This document shows, piece by piece, positions 1 through 9,585 of a stretch of 64,000 nt of DNA (positions within the stretch are counted from its first letter, which is position 1; every line of letters begins with the position of its first letter). Source of the stretch: Streptococcus sp. CSL10205-OR2 (GTDB taxonomy: Bacteria; Bacillota; Bacilli; Lactobacillales; Streptococcaceae). The notes below the pieces were generated by a model. It worked only from the letters and a program-made list of their open reading frames with translations. It was not told the DNA's origin and did no database searches. A program made the translations under genes and the position numbers. The stretch is taken from contig NZ_JAOTIN010000002.1 in assembly GCF_025660655.1 (NCBI RefSeq), forward strand, positions 1-64,000, written 5' to 3'.

Positions 1-685
1 TTTTAGCCTTTGGAAAGAGTTGCTTGATGAGTGGGATATAGCTTCCCGACATATCTACAGTCACTACCTTGACTAATTCCCGGACCTTTCTAGAGTATTT
101 GTAGAAATAGTTCTTGATAGTTGTTTGCCTATTGTTTTCAAGAATAGTGACAATTTTTTTAGTGTTATAGTCCTGAGCAATAAAAGCTAGTTTGCCTTTA
201 TTTCGAGCAAATTCGTCCCAAGATAAGACTTGAGGCAGATGGTGATATCTTTCTTTGAAAGTAAACTGGTTCAACTTTCTTTGTACAGTAGAGACAGAGA
301 TGTGAAGTTGATTAGCGATATCAGAATTGGTTAGTTTTTGGGTATGAGCATGAGTTATTTTTTTCCAGACCGGTTCAGAAATTTGACAGTTTTTCTTAAC
401 GAGAGATGTCCTAGCCACTGATACTTTATGACAGTCTTTACATTGAAACCGTCTCTTTTTTAATTTAAGAAGAGTAGGCATTCCTTGGACATCAAGGATA
501 GGGATAGTGGAAACTCTTTGGAAATCATACTTGATAGTCTTTCCATGACAATGAGGACACAAAGGAGGCTTATGATCGAGTTTAGCTCTTATTTCAATAT
601 GAGCTTGGTGTTTGAGAACAAGTAAAATAATGATATTTGGGTCTTTTATTCCTAATAAATTTGTGGTATTCTTAAGATGTTCCAT
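1..685 (-). CDS. ISL3-family transposase, N-terminal 228 residues (runs off window)
   Basis: Transposase of the insertion sequence at the left edge. It reads open from an ATG at 685 to the window edge. The start of the protein shows a zinc-finger-like pair of Cys motifs (CPHCHGK near residue 43 and CKDCHK near residue 80). A helix-turn-helix stretch follows (NSDIANQLHISVSTVQRK), and then the beginning of the DDE catalytic domain, with SWDEFA for the first Asp and VVTVDMSGSY for the second. This order is standard for ISL3 transposases. No stop or frameshift is seen in the visible part, so it may be intact; the C-terminus cannot be judged. Confidence 0.88.
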   Translation of the reverse strand, partial: MEHLKNTTNLLGIKDPNIIILLVLKHQAHIEIRAKLDHKPPLCPHCHGKTIKYDFQRVSTIPILDVQGMPTLLKLKKRRFQCKDCHKVSVARTSLVKKNCQISEPVWKKITHAHTQKLTNSDIANQLHISVSTVQRKLNQFTFKERYHHLPQVLSWDEFARNKGKLAFIAQDYNTKKIVTILENNRQTTIKNYFYKYSRKVRELVKVVTVDMSGSYIPLIKQLFPKAK

Positions 686-808
686 ATGATTCTTTCTAAT
701 GAGTGGTTTTGTCGCTTTTCATTATAAGTCATGTGGGACTTTTTGTCTGCATTGAAAAAGCCCTATAACTTCTGTGGCGGAGTTACCCACTACAGATATT
801 ATAGAGCC
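1..808 (-). mobile_element. ISL3-family insertion sequence, one end (rest lies outside the window)
   Basis: The stretch holds a minus-strand ISL3-type transposase and ends at 786-808 in a terminal inverted repeat that reads GGCTCTATAATATCTGTAG inward from 808. That start, with a following TGTAGTGGG, is typical of ISL3/IS1167-like elements. A related motif (762-776) lies in opposite orientation just inside the end. The left end is outside the window, so the 8-bp target duplication expected for this family cannot be checked. The element lies downstream of the minus-strand DUF3042 gene and breaks no recognisable gene within the window. Confidence 0.85.
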
Positions 809-822
809 AAAAAATGATATAA

Positions 823-868
823 AGAATATAAAAAACAGGATTCCAGAGAATCCTGTTTTTTATATTCT
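823..868 (-). terminator. Terminator of the DUF3042 gene
   Basis: A perfect 21-bp inverted repeat (823-843 with 848-868) has a 4-nt loop. Read on the minus strand it gives a GC-containing stem followed by six T. It lies 10 nt after the stop of the small minus-strand gene and before the IS end at 808. Confidence 0.8.
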
Positions 869-878
869 AATAGTTTAC

Positions 879-1055
879 TTAACGTGAGACGCGTCTGCGA
901 GCTGCTTTTTTACGATTTTCTTCAATGAAGGCAGCTTTCTTTTCTTCAGGCTCAGTAATCGTTTTTTTAACTGCAAATACTGCACTAGCAACGGTTACTA
1001 AAGTACCAACAACACCAGTTGCCAACCCTTTTAAGAAACTATAATTTTTAGACAT
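879..1055 (-). CDS. DUF3042 family small protein
   Basis: A 58-residue protein that begins [17 protein letters not shown]. An N-terminal hydrophobic helix (about residues 8-29) is followed by a charged, Arg/Lys-rich tail ending ARRRVSR. This matches the pattern of the DUF3042 family of lactic acid bacteria, whose function is unknown. The position divergent from miaA is, from memory, the usual streptococcal one. A GGAGAA ribosome-binding site lies just upstream (1059-1064 read on the minus strand). It is probably a single-pass membrane protein with a cationic cytoplasmic tail. It is not part of the neighbouring insertion sequence, because a strong terminator separates the two. Confidence 0.8.
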   Translation of the reverse strand: MSKNYSFLKGLATGVVGTLVTVASAVFAVKKTITEPEEKKAAFIEENRKKAARRRVSR

Positions 1056-1078
1056 AGGGATTCTCCTTTTTCTTATGT

Positions 1079-1084
1079 TATAAT
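1079..1084 (+). promoter_or_regulatory. -10 element of miaA
   Basis: TATAAT about 40 bp before the miaA ATG, in the short region between the divergent DUF3042 gene and miaA. An AAGGAAAAGG ribosome-binding site follows at 1114-1123. Confidence 0.6.
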
Positions 1085-1124
1085 ATATACTAACGAAAAA
1101 AGCCTAAAAATTCAAGGAAAAGGT

Positions 1125-2021
1125 ATGAAAACAAAAATTATTGTTATCCTCGGTCCGACAGCGATTGGAAAAACAGCTCTAGGAATTCATCTTGCTAAAA
1201 AATACGATGGTGAAATCATTAGTGGTGATAGCCAACAAGTTTATCGTCATCTTAATATCGGAACAGCAAAAGTTACTAAAGAAGAACAAGAAGAGGCTCC
1301 TCATCATCTAATTGATATGGTTGATGTCACAGATAATTATTCTGTTTTTGATTTTGTTTCTGAGGCTAAAAAAGCCATTGATATTATTGTCGAAAAAGGA
1401 AAAGTTCCAATCATTGTAGGTGGCACTGGTCTTTATCTTCAAAGTTTATTAGAGGGCTATCATCTTGGTGGAGATATGAATCAAAAAGAAGTTAATGACT
1501 ATCGTAAGTACTTAGAAGACTTGAGTGATGAGCTTCTCTTTTCATTAGTTGAAAAGGAAAAATTGCAGATTCGTGAATTAAATCGCAGAAGAGCGATTAG
1601 AAGTTTAGAAATTGCTAAATTTGGCAAAGATCTAAAAAATCAACCACCTCAATATGATACTTTGATTATTGGTTTAAATGATGATAGAGAAAAACTCTAT
1701 GAACGTATTAATTATCGCGTTGATAAGATGATGTCAGAAGGAATACTAGAAGAAGCAAGATGGCTTTATGATAACTATCCAAATAGCCAAGCCACAAAAG
1801 GAATTGGCTACAAGGAATTTTTTCCTTATTTTGAAGGCAAGATATCACTAGAAGAAGCTATCAATCAATTAAAACAAAACACTCGACGTTTTGCAAAAAG
1901 ACAGTTAACTTGGTTTAAAAATAGAATGGGTATTACCTTTTTTCAAGTGGATGAAGACAGTGTGTTTGACATTATTGACCAAAACGTTAAAACTTTTCTA
2001 AGTCAAAAAGAGGCCAAATAA
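1125..2021 (+). CDS. miaA: tRNA dimethylallyltransferase
   Basis: Transfers a dimethylallyl group to N6 of A37 in tRNAs that read UNN codons, the first step of ms2i6A formation. The 298 residues fit the family (about 290-315). The P-loop GPTAIGKT is at residues 10-17, followed by the DSQQVYR motif typical of Mia[14 protein letters not shown] lies near residue 98, and [12 protein letters not shown] near the C-terminus is the tRNA-contacting end. It is a single-gene unit with its own promoter and a strong terminator before hflX. Confidence 0.97.
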   Translation: MKTKIIVILGPTAIGKTALGIHLAKKYDGEIISGDSQQVYRHLNIGTAKVTKEEQEEAPHHLIDMVDVTDNYSVFDFVSEAKKAIDIIVEKGKVPIIVGGTGLYLQSLLEGYHLGGDMNQKEVNDYRKYLEDLSDELLFSLVEKEKLQIRELNRRRAIRSLEIAKFGKDLKNQPPQYDTLIIGLNDDREKLYERINYRVDKMMSEGILEEARWLYDNYPNSQATKGIGYKEFFPYFEGKISLEEAINQLKQNTRRFAKRQLTWFKNRMGITFFQVDEDSVFDIIDQNVKTFLSQKEAK

Positions 2022-2033
2022 GGCCTCTTTTTA
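2006..2033 (+). terminator. Terminator after miaA
   Basis: Stem AAAAGAGGCC / GGCCTCTTTT (2006-2015 with 2022-2031) ending in a T-run. It overlaps the last codons of miaA. Confidence 0.85.
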
Positions 2034-2056
2034 GTTAGATTTAAACTGTGATTTTA

Positions 2057-2065
2057 TGGTATAAT
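2057..2065 (+). promoter_or_regulatory. Extended -10 promoter of hflX
   Basis: TGG-TATAAT upstream of hflX, with an AGAGAGGAG ribosome-binding site at 2081-2089. The extended -10 form recurs at several other genes in this window. Confidence 0.6.
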
Positions 2066-2096
2066 AAAAAGATGATTAAAAGAGAGGAGACAACTA

Positions 2097-3344
2097 ATGT
2101 TTGAAACCAAAAAAGAGCAAGAACGGGTTATTTTATTAGGTGTATCCTTGCCAAGTGATGCTAATATTTTAATGTCAATGCTTGAGTTAGAACAATTAGC
2201 TCAAACTGCTGGTGCTTTGGTTATTGATAGTCTTTTACAAAACAGAGAAAGATATGACAGTACCACTTTTATCGGAAAAGGTAAACTAGAAGAGATTAAA
2301 CAACTCATTGATGCGCAAGAAATCGATACTGTCATTGTTAATAATCGTTTAACACCTAGACAAAATATTAATCTTGAAACAAAACTTGGTGTTAAAGTTA
2401 TTGATCGCATGCAGTTAATTCTTGATATTTTTGCAATGAGAGCAAGAAGTCATGAAGGAAAACTACAAGTACAACTGGCTCAATTAAAGTATCTTTTACC
2501 TAGATTAGTTGGACAAGGCATTATGCTAAGCCGCCAAGCTGGTGGTATTGGAAGTCGAGGACCAGGAGAAAGTCAACTCGAATTGAATAGACGTTCCATC
2601 AGAAATCAAATTAATGATATTGAAAGAAAATTAAAAATTGTTTCTAAAAATAGAGAAACGATTAGAGAAAAAAGAGTAGCTTCATCTTCATTTAACATAG
2701 GACTGATTGGCTATACCAATGCTGGTAAATCCACTATCATGAATCTTTTGACTGACAACAGTCATTATGAAGCCAATGAACTATTTGCAACTCTTGACGC
2801 TTCAACAAAACAAATTTATCTAAAAGATAGATTCCAAGCAACACTAACAGATACTGTTGGTTTCATTCAAGATTTACCAACAGAGCTGGTTGCTGCTTTC
2901 AAATCAACCCTTGAAGAAAGTCGTCAAGTAGATTTATTACTCCACGTGATTGATGCTAGCGACCCCAATCATCTAGAACAAGAAAAGATTGTACTAGATT
3001 TATTAAAAGAGCTTGATATGGCTAAAATACCTCGCTTAGCTGTTTACAACAAAATGGATTTGGTAGAAAATTTTGTACCAAATCTTCATCCAAGAGTGAT
3101 GATTTCTGCCAAATCACCTAACGCTTCAACTACAATTCGTTCGATTATTATTGATGACATTAAAAAGCAATTTCAATCTTTTGATATGACCATTAAACCA
3201 GAAAATAGTTACCAATTATTTGAGTTGAGTCAACTAGCTCTTTTAGAAGAGAAAGATTTAGAAGATGGCACAAAAGCTGTTAAAGGCTATATTTCTCCAA
3301 AAAACAAATGGAAACTAGAGGAATTCTATCATGGATTATCTTAA
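2097..3344 (+). CDS. hflX: Ribosome-associated GTPase HflX
   Basis: GTPase that binds the 50S subunit and splits stalled ribosomes under stress, as known for the family. At 415 residues it is a normal bacterial HflX. The N-terminal domain is followed by a glycine-rich segment (GGIGSRGPGESQLE near residue 150). The GTPase domain follows, with G1 GYTNAGKST (about 205-213), G3 DTVGF (about 252-256) and G4 NKMD (about 318-321). It is transcribed from an extended -10 promoter. It overlaps the following gene by 14 nt, so the downstream genes to recJ are probably co-transcribed and translationally coupled. Confidence 0.96.
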   Translation: MFETKKEQERVILLGVSLPSDANILMSMLELEQLAQTAGALVIDSLLQNRERYDSTTFIGKGKLEEIKQLIDAQEIDTVIVNNRLTPRQNINLETKLGVKVIDRMQLILDIFAMRARSHEGKLQVQLAQLKYLLPRLVGQGIMLSRQAGGIGSRGPGESQLELNRRSIRNQINDIERKLKIVSKNRETIREKRVASSSFNIGLIGYTNAGKSTIMNLLTDNSHYEANELFATLDASTKQIYLKDRFQATLTDTVGFIQDLPTELVAAFKSTLEESRQVDLLLHVIDASDPNHLEQEKIVLDLLKELDMAKIPRLAVYNKMDLVENFVPNLHPRVMISAKSPNASTTIRSIIIDDIKKQFQSFDMTIKPENSYQLFELSQLALLEEKDLEDGTKAVKGYISPKNKWKLEEFYHGLS

Positions 3345-3966
3345 ATTGGCAATGACTTATGGTGGTTTTACCAGTCTTGATCGTAATTACTTGACCCATC
3401 TTTTTAACACGATAGATGAAAAAGAAGTCATGCGCTTTATTACACCACCTCCGAGTGTTATCAACGCTTACTTTGCTGAGATTTATCAAAAACAATCCCC
3501 TAAAGCAGCAACCGATTATTATTTTCAACTGAGTTTAGCGCTTCAATTATTTGATGATAAGCCAAGCTTTGTCGAAAACAATCCCTTTGTTAGATTGAAC
3601 TTAAAAGGTAAAGCTTATGGGTTTGCCTATGAAAATGACCAAGAAATAGCCCGAGTTTTTAGCGAAAAACCTGCTGAAATTACTGAAAAATTATTATTAG
3701 AAATAGCACAACTTTTTCCTCACTATAAAGTATTTGTAGAAAATAATCAGATTAAAATGATGGCAAAAGAATTTGATGAAACAGATCCTGAAATCATCTC
3801 TCAAGCAAGGTTTTTAGTGACAGATATTAAACAACTTAAAAACAATATCATCCAAATGTCAAGTTTTAATGAAGATGAATTATTAGAAGCAGCAAATGAT
3901 TATTTAGGAAAAAAATATTATCAATTTAAGCAAAGACAAGTGATTATTTATATCGAACAAGAATAG
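3331..3966 (+). CDS. Conserved streptococcal protein of unknown function
   Basis: A 211-residue soluble protein starting inside the end of hflX. I do not recognise a catalytic motif. The sequence is rich in Glu, Lys and aromatic residues, has no membrane segment and no signal peptide, and ends in a short basic/acidic tail (KQRQVIIYIEQE). The tight coupling to hflX and its place before rnz suggest a cytoplasmic housekeeping role, but this rests on position only. Confidence 0.8.
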   Translation: MDYLKLAMTYGGFTSLDRNYLTHLFNTIDEKEVMRFITPPPSVINAYFAEIYQKQSPKAATDYYFQLSLALQLFDDKPSFVENNPFVRLNLKGKAYGFAYENDQEIARVFSEKPAEITEKLLLEIAQLFPHYKVFVENNQIKMMAKEFDETDPEIISQARFLVTDIKQLKNNIIQMSSFNEDELLEAANDYLGKKYYQFKQRQVIIYIEQE

Positions 3967-3993
3967 TTAGAGATTAGAAAGTATAGAAAACGT

Positions 3994-4926
3994 ATGGAAA
4001 TTCAATTTTTAGGCACTAGTGCCGGACAACCTTCAAAATCAAGAAATGTATCAAGTCTCGTTTTAAAATTGCTTGATGAAATTAATGAGATTTGGATGTT
4101 TGATTGTGGTGAAGGTACCCAAAGACAAATTTTAGAAACAACCATCAAACCTAGAAAAGTGCGAAAAATATTTATTAGTCACCTACATGGTGACCATGTG
4201 CTTGGTCTTCCTGGTTTTTTATCAAGTCGATCCTTTCAGGCAAATGATGAACAAACTGATATTGATATTTTTGGTCCTGTTGGAATTAGAAGTTATGTCT
4301 TATCTAGTTTACGCGTGACTGGTTCACGCCTACCCTACCGAATTCACTTTCATGAATTAGAAGAAAAGCAACTAGGAAAGATTTTTGAATCTGATAAGTT
4401 TATCGTTTTTGCTGAAAAGCTCGATCACAGCATTCTTAGTATTGGCTATCGTGTTATGCAAAAAGATTTAGAAGGGACATTGGATGCTGAAGGTTTAAAA
4501 AAAGCAGGGGTTCCTTTTGGTCCCTTGTTTGGTCAATTAAAAAATGGTCAAGATGTCACCTTGTCAGATGGTCGAATAATTCATGCGAAAGACTATTTAT
4601 CTGCTCCTAAAAAAGGAAAAATTATCACTATTTTAGGAGATACAAGAAAAACAGATGCTAGTGTTCGTTTAGCCTTGGGGGCTGATGTTCTTGTTCATGA
4701 GTCAACCTATGGTAAAGGTGATGAAAAAATTGCAAAAAATCATGCTCATTCTACTAATATGCAAGCCGCACAGGTTGCAAAAGAAGCAGGAGCAAAACAA
4801 TTATTATTGAATCACGTGAGTGCACGATTCTTATCAAAAGATATTCGCCAATTAGAAAAAGATGCCAAAACGATTTTTGAAAACACACATGTGGTGAAAG
4901 ATTTAGAAGAGATTATTATCAAATGA
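3994..4926 (+). CDS. rnz: Ribonuclease Z
   Basis: Zinc-dependent endonuclease of the metallo-beta-lactamase fold that trims the 3' end of tRNA precursors. The 310 residues match the short form of the family. The metal-binding signature SHLHGDH lies at about residues 62-68. Further ligands are expected in [11 protein letters not shown], in LGDTRKTD and in the final NHVSARF. An early DCGEGTQRQ motif is also typical. It overlaps the next gene by 4 nt (ATGA), which indicates an operon. Confidence 0.96.
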   Translation: MEIQFLGTSAGQPSKSRNVSSLVLKLLDEINEIWMFDCGEGTQRQILETTIKPRKVRKIFISHLHGDHVLGLPGFLSSRSFQANDEQTDIDIFGPVGIRSYVLSSLRVTGSRLPYRIHFHELEEKQLGKIFESDKFIVFAEKLDHSILSIGYRVMQKDLEGTLDAEGLKKAGVPFGPLFGQLKNGQDVTLSDGRIIHAKDYLSAPKKGKIITILGDTRKTDASVRLALGADVLVHESTYGKGDEKIAKNHAHSTNMQAAQVAKEAGAKQLLLNHVSARFLSKDIRQLEKDAKTIFENTHVVKDLEEIIIK

Positions 4927-5693
4927 ATACAACAAAAAGAGTGATTGTTATCACAGGTGCCAGTGGTGGTTTGGCACAATCAATCGTTAAACAACTACCA
5001 ACTAACGATCAGTTGATTTTACTAAGTCGCCAAAAAGGGAAATTACAAACCATTTATGGGTCATCAGAAAATTACTTTTTTAAGTCACTTGATATACGTG
5101 ACGACAAGGCAATTAGTGATATGGTGGATGACATATACAACCAGTTTGGTCGAATTGATATCATGATAAATAATGCTGGTTTTGGTGAATTTAAGGATTT
5201 TACCGATTTTACTGCTGATGAAATGCGTGAAATGTTTGATGTCAATACTTTTGCTACCATTCAATTTTCAAAATTAGTTGGACAAAGAATGGCTCAAAAA
5301 AAGCATGGACATATTATTAATATCGCAAGTATGGCAGGGCTTATTGCTTCAAACAAGTCAAGTATTTATTCTGCAACAAAGTTTGCTGTGATTGGTTTTT
5401 CAAATGCCCTTCGTCTAGAACTCGCTAAAGACAAAGTTTATGTCACAACGGTTAATCCTGGACCAATTGAAACCAATTTCTTTGATAGAGCAGATCCTTC
5501 AGGAAGTTATTTAAAAACAGTAGAAAAATTTACCCTAAAGCCTGATGTGGTTGCTCAAAAAATCATTAAGAACATGGGAAAAAATAAACGTGACATCAAT
5601 CTCCCTCTACTTTTAAATATAGCCCATAAATGCTATGTTTTATTCCCAAAACTATCTGATATGTTAGCAAGGAAGGTTTTTAATTTTAAATGA
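4923..5693 (+). CDS. Short-chain dehydrogenase/reductase
   Basis: NAD(P)-dependent oxidoreductase of the classical SDR family, 256 residues. The cofactor loop TGASGGLA is at residues 11-18, NNAGFGEF near residue 83, a catalytic Ser in NIASMAGL, and the YSATK motif (Tyr about 149, Lys about 153). PGPIETNF follows, as in many SDRs. The C-terminus (about residues 195-256) resembles the DltE/YqjQ-type SDRs found beside recJ in lactic acid bacteria. The substrate cannot be told from the sequence. It overlaps rnz and recJ by 4 nt each, so it sits inside a coupled operon. Confidence 0.9.
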   Translation: MNTTKRVIVITGASGGLAQSIVKQLPTNDQLILLSRQKGKLQTIYGSSENYFFKSLDIRDDKAISDMVDDIYNQFGRIDIMINNAGFGEFKDFTDFTADEMREMFDVNTFATIQFSKLVGQRMAQKKHGHIINIASMAGLIASNKSSIYSATKFAVIGFSNALRLELAKDKVYVTTVNPGPIETNFFDRADPSGSYLKTVEKFTLKPDVVAQKIIKNMGKNKRDINLPLLLNIAHKCYVLFPKLSDMLARKVFNFK

Positions 5694-7891
5694 TTGCACC
5701 AAAATATAATTGGCTATTACCCAAAAAAGAGCTTGATTTTGATAATAGTGACCTTCTAAAAAAAGAAGGCATTGATGAGATTACTGGTCAAATTCTTTAT
5801 CGTAGAGGGATTCAAACGAAAGAACAGCTTGATGATTTTCTATCGACTGATATATCACAATTGCACGATCCCTTTTTATTAAATGATATGAAAAAAGCAG
5901 TCGATAGGATTCGACAGGCTGTTGAAATTAATGAAAAAATACTTGTTTACGGAGATTATGATGCCGATGGTATGACTGCGGCTTCTATTTTAAAAGAAAC
6001 CTTTGAAGCATTGGGAGCAGAGAGTATTATCTATCTGCCAAACCGTTTTGTCGACGGATATGGACCAAATAAAAGTGTTTATCAATATTATATTGAACAA
6101 GAAAAGGTTAATCTCATTGTTACGGTTGATAATGGTGTTTCAGGCCATGAGGCAATTACCTATGCTAATGAAATGGGTGTTGACGTCATCGTTACCGATC
6201 ACCATAGTATGCCACCTGAATTACCAGATGCCTATGCTATTATTCACCCAGAACATCAAGGAGCAGATTATCCCTTTAAATATCTAGCAGGTTGTGGGGT
6301 GGCTTTTAAACTAGCCTGTGCTCTTTTAGAAACAATTCCTGCTGAATTACTTGATTTAGTGGCGATTGGTACTATTGCTGATATGGTTAGTTTAACGGGT
6401 GAAAATAGAACACTTGTTAAAATGGGATTAAAAGTCTTAAAAGATACCGAGCGTTTAGGCCTATTAGATTTATTAAACCTTGCAAATGTCGAAAAAGAGA
6501 GTATCAACGAAGAAACAATTGGTTTTATCTTAGCACCACAACTTAATGCTCTTGGAAGATTAGATGACCCAAATCCAGCTATTGAATTACTAACTGGCTT
6601 TGATGAAGAAGAAACTCACCAAATCGCTTTAATGATTCAAGCTAAAAATGAAGAAAGAAAAACATTGGTTCAATCTATCTATGATGAAGCAATGCTTATG
6701 GTTGATAACTCTCAACCTATTCAAATTTTGGCTAAAGAAGGATGGCATCCAGGTGTTTTAGGTATTGTTGCTGGTCGCATCTTGGAACAAATTAGTCAGC
6801 CTGTTATTGTCTTAACCATTGATGGTGATTATGCAAAAGGTAGTGGTAGAAGTCCAGATAGTTTTAACTTGTTTGAAGCTCTCAATAAAAATCGTGAATT
6901 ATTTGTTGCTTTTGGAGGACACAGTGGTGCTGCTGGTATGACCATTGAAACAAGTCAAATAGCTACCCTTTCAAAAGCTGTTCGAGATGATATGATTGCC
7001 AATCATCTTGAAGGCTCTCAAAAAAACAATCTTTTTATTGATGGCTTTCTTAGTCTTTCTGATATTGATTTTTCACTTTTAAAAAGCTTTGATAAACTGG
7101 CTCCTTTTGGGATGGATAATAAGAAACCCTGTTTCATACTAAAAGATTTTGCTGTTAAAACAGCAAGGACAATGGGGGCAACTAATAGTCATCTTAAATT
7201 AAGAGTCACTCAAGATGGTGTTGAATGTGATGTCGTCGCTTTTCATTTAGGACATTTAGTTCAAGAATTTCAACAGTTACAAAACATTGAATTAGTGACC
7301 ACTTTATCTGTTAATAAATGGAATGGCAACACCTCAATTCAACTCATGTTTGTTGATGCTAGAGTAAATGGTGTCCAACTGATTGATATCAGAGCAAAAA
7401 ATACCTATTTCCCTGAAAATATTCCAACGATTGATGAAGACAAAAAAAGTTCTGTTGTCCTTATTGCTGATATTCCAGAAAATGAAGCAAGATTAAAAAC
7501 TCTTTTTACTAACAGAGAATTTGAAGCGATATATTTCAAAAATACGATTAAACATCCTTACTATCTAACAGGATTTGGTACAAGAGAGCAGTTTGCCCAC
7601 CTTTACAAAACGATTTTCCAATTTGAAAGTTTTGATATTCGTCATAAATTAAATCAGCTTTCTGACTACTTAACGATTCCAAAATTACTACTCATTAAGA
7701 TGATACAAATTTTTGAAGAACTTGGATTTGTCACTATCGATGATGGCGTAATGACTGTCAATAAAACGGCTCAAAAGAGGGATATTTCTGAAAGTCACAT
7801 TTATCAAGACTTGAAAAAAACAGTAGCATTTCAATCATTGATGGCACTAGGAACTCCGGAAGAAATCTATCACTATTTGAAAGGAGATTAA
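5690..7891 (+). CDS. recJ: Single-strand-specific exonuclease RecJ
   Basis: 5'-3' single-stranded DNA exonuclease used in recombination and mismatch repair. Of its 733 residues, the DHH phosphoesterase domain covers about 60-330, with VYGDYDADGMTAAS (about 87-100) and DHH near residue 170. The DHHA1 domain follows, with GRSPDSFNL and GGHSGAAGM, and then an OB-fold. The last 150 or so residues form the extra C-terminal domain seen in Firmicute RecJ proteins. It starts inside the end of the SDR gene and ends one base before the next start. Confidence 0.96.
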   Translation: MIAPKYNWLLPKKELDFDNSDLLKKEGIDEITGQILYRRGIQTKEQLDDFLSTDISQLHDPFLLNDMKKAVDRIRQAVEINEKILVYGDYDADGMTAASILKETFEALGAESIIYLPNRFVDGYGPNKSVYQYYIEQEKVNLIVTVDNGVSGHEAITYANEMGVDVIVTDHHSMPPELPDAYAIIHPEHQGADYPFKYLAGCGVAFKLACALLETIPAELLDLVAIGTIADMVSLTGENRTLVKMGLKVLKDTERLGLLDLLNLANVEKESINEETIGFILAPQLNALGRLDDPNPAIELLTGFDEEETHQIALMIQAKNEERKTLVQSIYDEAMLMVDNSQPIQILAKEGWHPGVLGIVAGRILEQISQPVIVLTIDGDYAKGSGRSPDSFNLFEALNKNRELFVAFGGHSGAAGMTIETSQIATLSKAVRDDMIANHLEGSQKNNLFIDGFLSLSDIDFSLLKSFDKLAPFGMDNKKPCFILKDFAVKTARTMGATNSHLKLRVTQDGVECDVVAFHLGHLVQEFQQLQNIELVTTLSVNKWNGNTSIQLMFVDARVNGVQLIDIRAKNTYFPENIPTIDEDKKSSVVLIADIPENEARLKTLFTNREFEAIYFKNTIKHPYYLTGFGTREQFAHLYKTIFQFESFDIRHKLNQLSDYLTIPKLLLIKMIQIFEELGFVTIDDGVMTVNKTAQKRDISESHIYQDLKKTVAFQSLMALGTPEEIYHYLKGD

Positions 7892-7892
7892 A

Positions 7893-8255
7893 ATGAGATT
7901 ATGGCATGAATCCTTGATTGAAAAATTACCACGACAACAACTTTTGGGGCAACATAGAGAATGTGCAGCCTTACGTGGTTCTGGCTGGGGTAAAAAACAT
8001 GCAACGGTCAATTATGTTTTTAGTCACAGTCCTTACAAATTGTTTCAATACCATCAACTTATCATGAATGAAATGATTAAAAGAGGCTATAAACCTGACA
8101 AACTATGGCTTAATCCTCTATACAGAGGTAAGAATACACAAGCGTATAAGAGTTTAGAAGAAGTGCTTCTTACACAACCAATTTATCCTGAGCATGATGA
8201 CACCTATCTTCATGAATGCTTAACTAACTTAGCAAAGAAAGAAATCATTTTATAA
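7893..8255 (+). CDS. T4 endonuclease V-like (pyrimidine-dimer glycosylase family) protein
   Basis: A 120-residue protein of the family that contains phage T4 DenV (PF03013; from memory the TIGR02328 subgroup). The core LLGQHRECAALRG aligns with the T4 enzyme around its catalytic Glu, and Arg22-Glu23 fall at the same residue numbers. The T4 nucleophile is the free amino group of Thr2 after Met removal. Here residue 2 is Arg, so Met1 would normally be kept. Chemistry may therefore differ or be absent. A GGAGAT site in the recJ end (AAAGGAGATTAAAATG) sets the start. The link to recJ supports a DNA-related role. Confidence 0.85.
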   Translation: MRLWHESLIEKLPRQQLLGQHRECAALRGSGWGKKHATVNYVFSHSPYKLFQYHQLIMNEMIKRGYKPDKLWLNPLYRGKNTQAYKSLEEVLLTQPIYPEHDDTYLHECLTNLAKKEIIL

Positions 8256-8264
8256 AGTGATAAA

Positions 8265-8298
8265 TTTACCATTTACTTATTTCATGATATAATATAAT
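8265..8298 (+). promoter_or_regulatory. Promoter of apt
   Basis: TTTACC (8265-8270), a 17-bp spacer, then TATAAT (8288-8293), with a second overlapping TATAAT at 8293-8298. Transcription would begin near 8300. That leaves no ribosome-binding site for an upstream TTG at 8311 and favours the ATG at 8338. Confidence 0.65.
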
Positions 8299-8337
8299 GT
8301 AAACTATTTTTTGGCAGATGCCCTAGAAAGATTAAAA

Positions 8338-8850
8338 ATGAATTTAAAAGATTATATTGCAACGATTAAAGATTACCCTAAAGAAGGAATAGAATTTAGA
8401 GATATTAGTCCTCTAATGGCTGACGGAAATGCATATAGCTATGCTATACGTGATATCGTTCAGTATGCGACTGATAAAAAAATCGATATGATTGTTGGTC
8501 CAGAAGCACGTGGTTTTATTGTTGGCTGTCCAGTCGCTTTTGAACTTGGTATTGGTTTTGCACCAGTTCGTAAACCAGGTAAATTACCACGCGAAGTTGT
8601 TTCTGCAGATTATGAAAAAGAATATGGTATTGATACTCTAACCATGCATGCAGATGCGATTAAACCAGGGCAAAGAGTATTAATTGTTGATGATTTATTA
8701 GCCACTGGTGGAACAGTTAAAGCAACTATCGAGTTAATAGAAAAAATGGGTGGTATTGTTGCCGGTTGTGCCTTTTTAATCGAATTAGATGATTTAAAAG
8801 GAAGAGAAGCTATTGGCGATTATGATTACAAGGTCTTGATGCATTTTTAA
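8338..8850 (+). CDS. apt: Adenine phosphoribosyltransferase
   Basis: Salvages adenine with PRPP to AMP. The 170 residues beginning [15 protein letters not shown] align with the start of S. pyogenes Apt. An in-frame TTG at 8311 would add nine residues but lacks a ribosome-binding site, so I use the ATG at 8338. The PRPP-binding motif [13 protein letters not shown] lies near residue 114, and GPEARGF near residue 56 is typical of Apt. It has its own promoter. Confidence 0.96.
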   Translation: MNLKDYIATIKDYPKEGIEFRDISPLMADGNAYSYAIRDIVQYATDKKIDMIVGPEARGFIVGCPVAFELGIGFAPVRKPGKLPREVVSADYEKEYGIDTLTMHADAIKPGQRVLIVDDLLATGGTVKATIELIEKMGGIVAGCAFLIELDDLKGREAIGDYDYKVLMHF

Positions 8851-8898
8851 TCATCATAACAATATTATTTGCTAATAAGAGTAAAGGATTGAGATATC

Positions 8899-9585
8899 AT
8901 GAGTTTTTCAAAAGCCTTTGATTCAGGAATTTTGGTTCTACCAAGTGATTTATTATTTCACTTTCATCACATTTTCGAAAATGTTGATGATTATTTGGTT
9001 TGGCAATTTTTCTATCTGCAAAACACATCAAAAATTGAAGAAATAGCTCCAAGTCATATCGCTAAAGCGATTGGTAAAACTGTTGCTGATGTTAATCGGT
9101 CTATTTCTAATTTGAAAAAAGCTGAATTATTAGAAATTAGAACCATCGAATTAGCAAGTGATAGCGAGATTATGTTTGATGCAACGCCAGCTTTAAAAAA
9201 ATTAGATGATCTCTTTCAAACACATGAAAGTTTTTCGAATAAACCTCAAGAACAAGAATCGGTTAACGTTATTAAACCTTTAGTAGAGAGCTTTGAACAA
9301 GAACTTGGTCGCTTGCTTAGTCCTTTTGAACTGGAAGATTTAACTAAATTAGTTAATGATGATAATACTGATCCAGACATTATTCTTGCAGCCTTAAAGG
9401 AGGCTGTGTTTAATGGTAAAACCAACTGGAAATACATTCAAGCAATTCTTAGAAATTGGCGTAGAGAAGGTATCACAACAGTGCGTCAAGTGGAAGAAAG
9501 AAGAAAAGCAAGAGAAGAAGCAGATCCTAAAAACGTTGCCATCTCAGATGATTTTAAGACAGCTTTAAATTTATGGAGTGATTGA
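8899..9585 (+). CDS. dnaD: DnaD-domain primosomal protein
   Basis: Replication-initiation and primosome loading protein of Firmicutes, 228 residues. The N-terminal half has a winged-helix pattern (HIAKAIGKTVADVNRSISNLKKAELLEI). The C-terminal DnaB2-like part (about 115-190) includes the segment ending in TNWKYIQAILRNW, the hallmark YxxxIxxxW of DnaD. It overlaps nth by one base (TGATG). The dnaD-nth pairing is conserved in B. subtilis and streptococci. Confidence 0.93.
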   Translation: MSFSKAFDSGILVLPSDLLFHFHHIFENVDDYLVWQFFYLQNTSKIEEIAPSHIAKAIGKTVADVNRSISNLKKAELLEIRTIELASDSEIMFDATPALKKLDDLFQTHESFSNKPQEQESVNVIKPLVESFEQELGRLLSPFELEDLTKLVNDDNTDPDIILAALKEAVFNGKTNWKYIQAILRNWRREGITTVRQVEERRKAREEADPKNVAISDDFKTALNLWSD

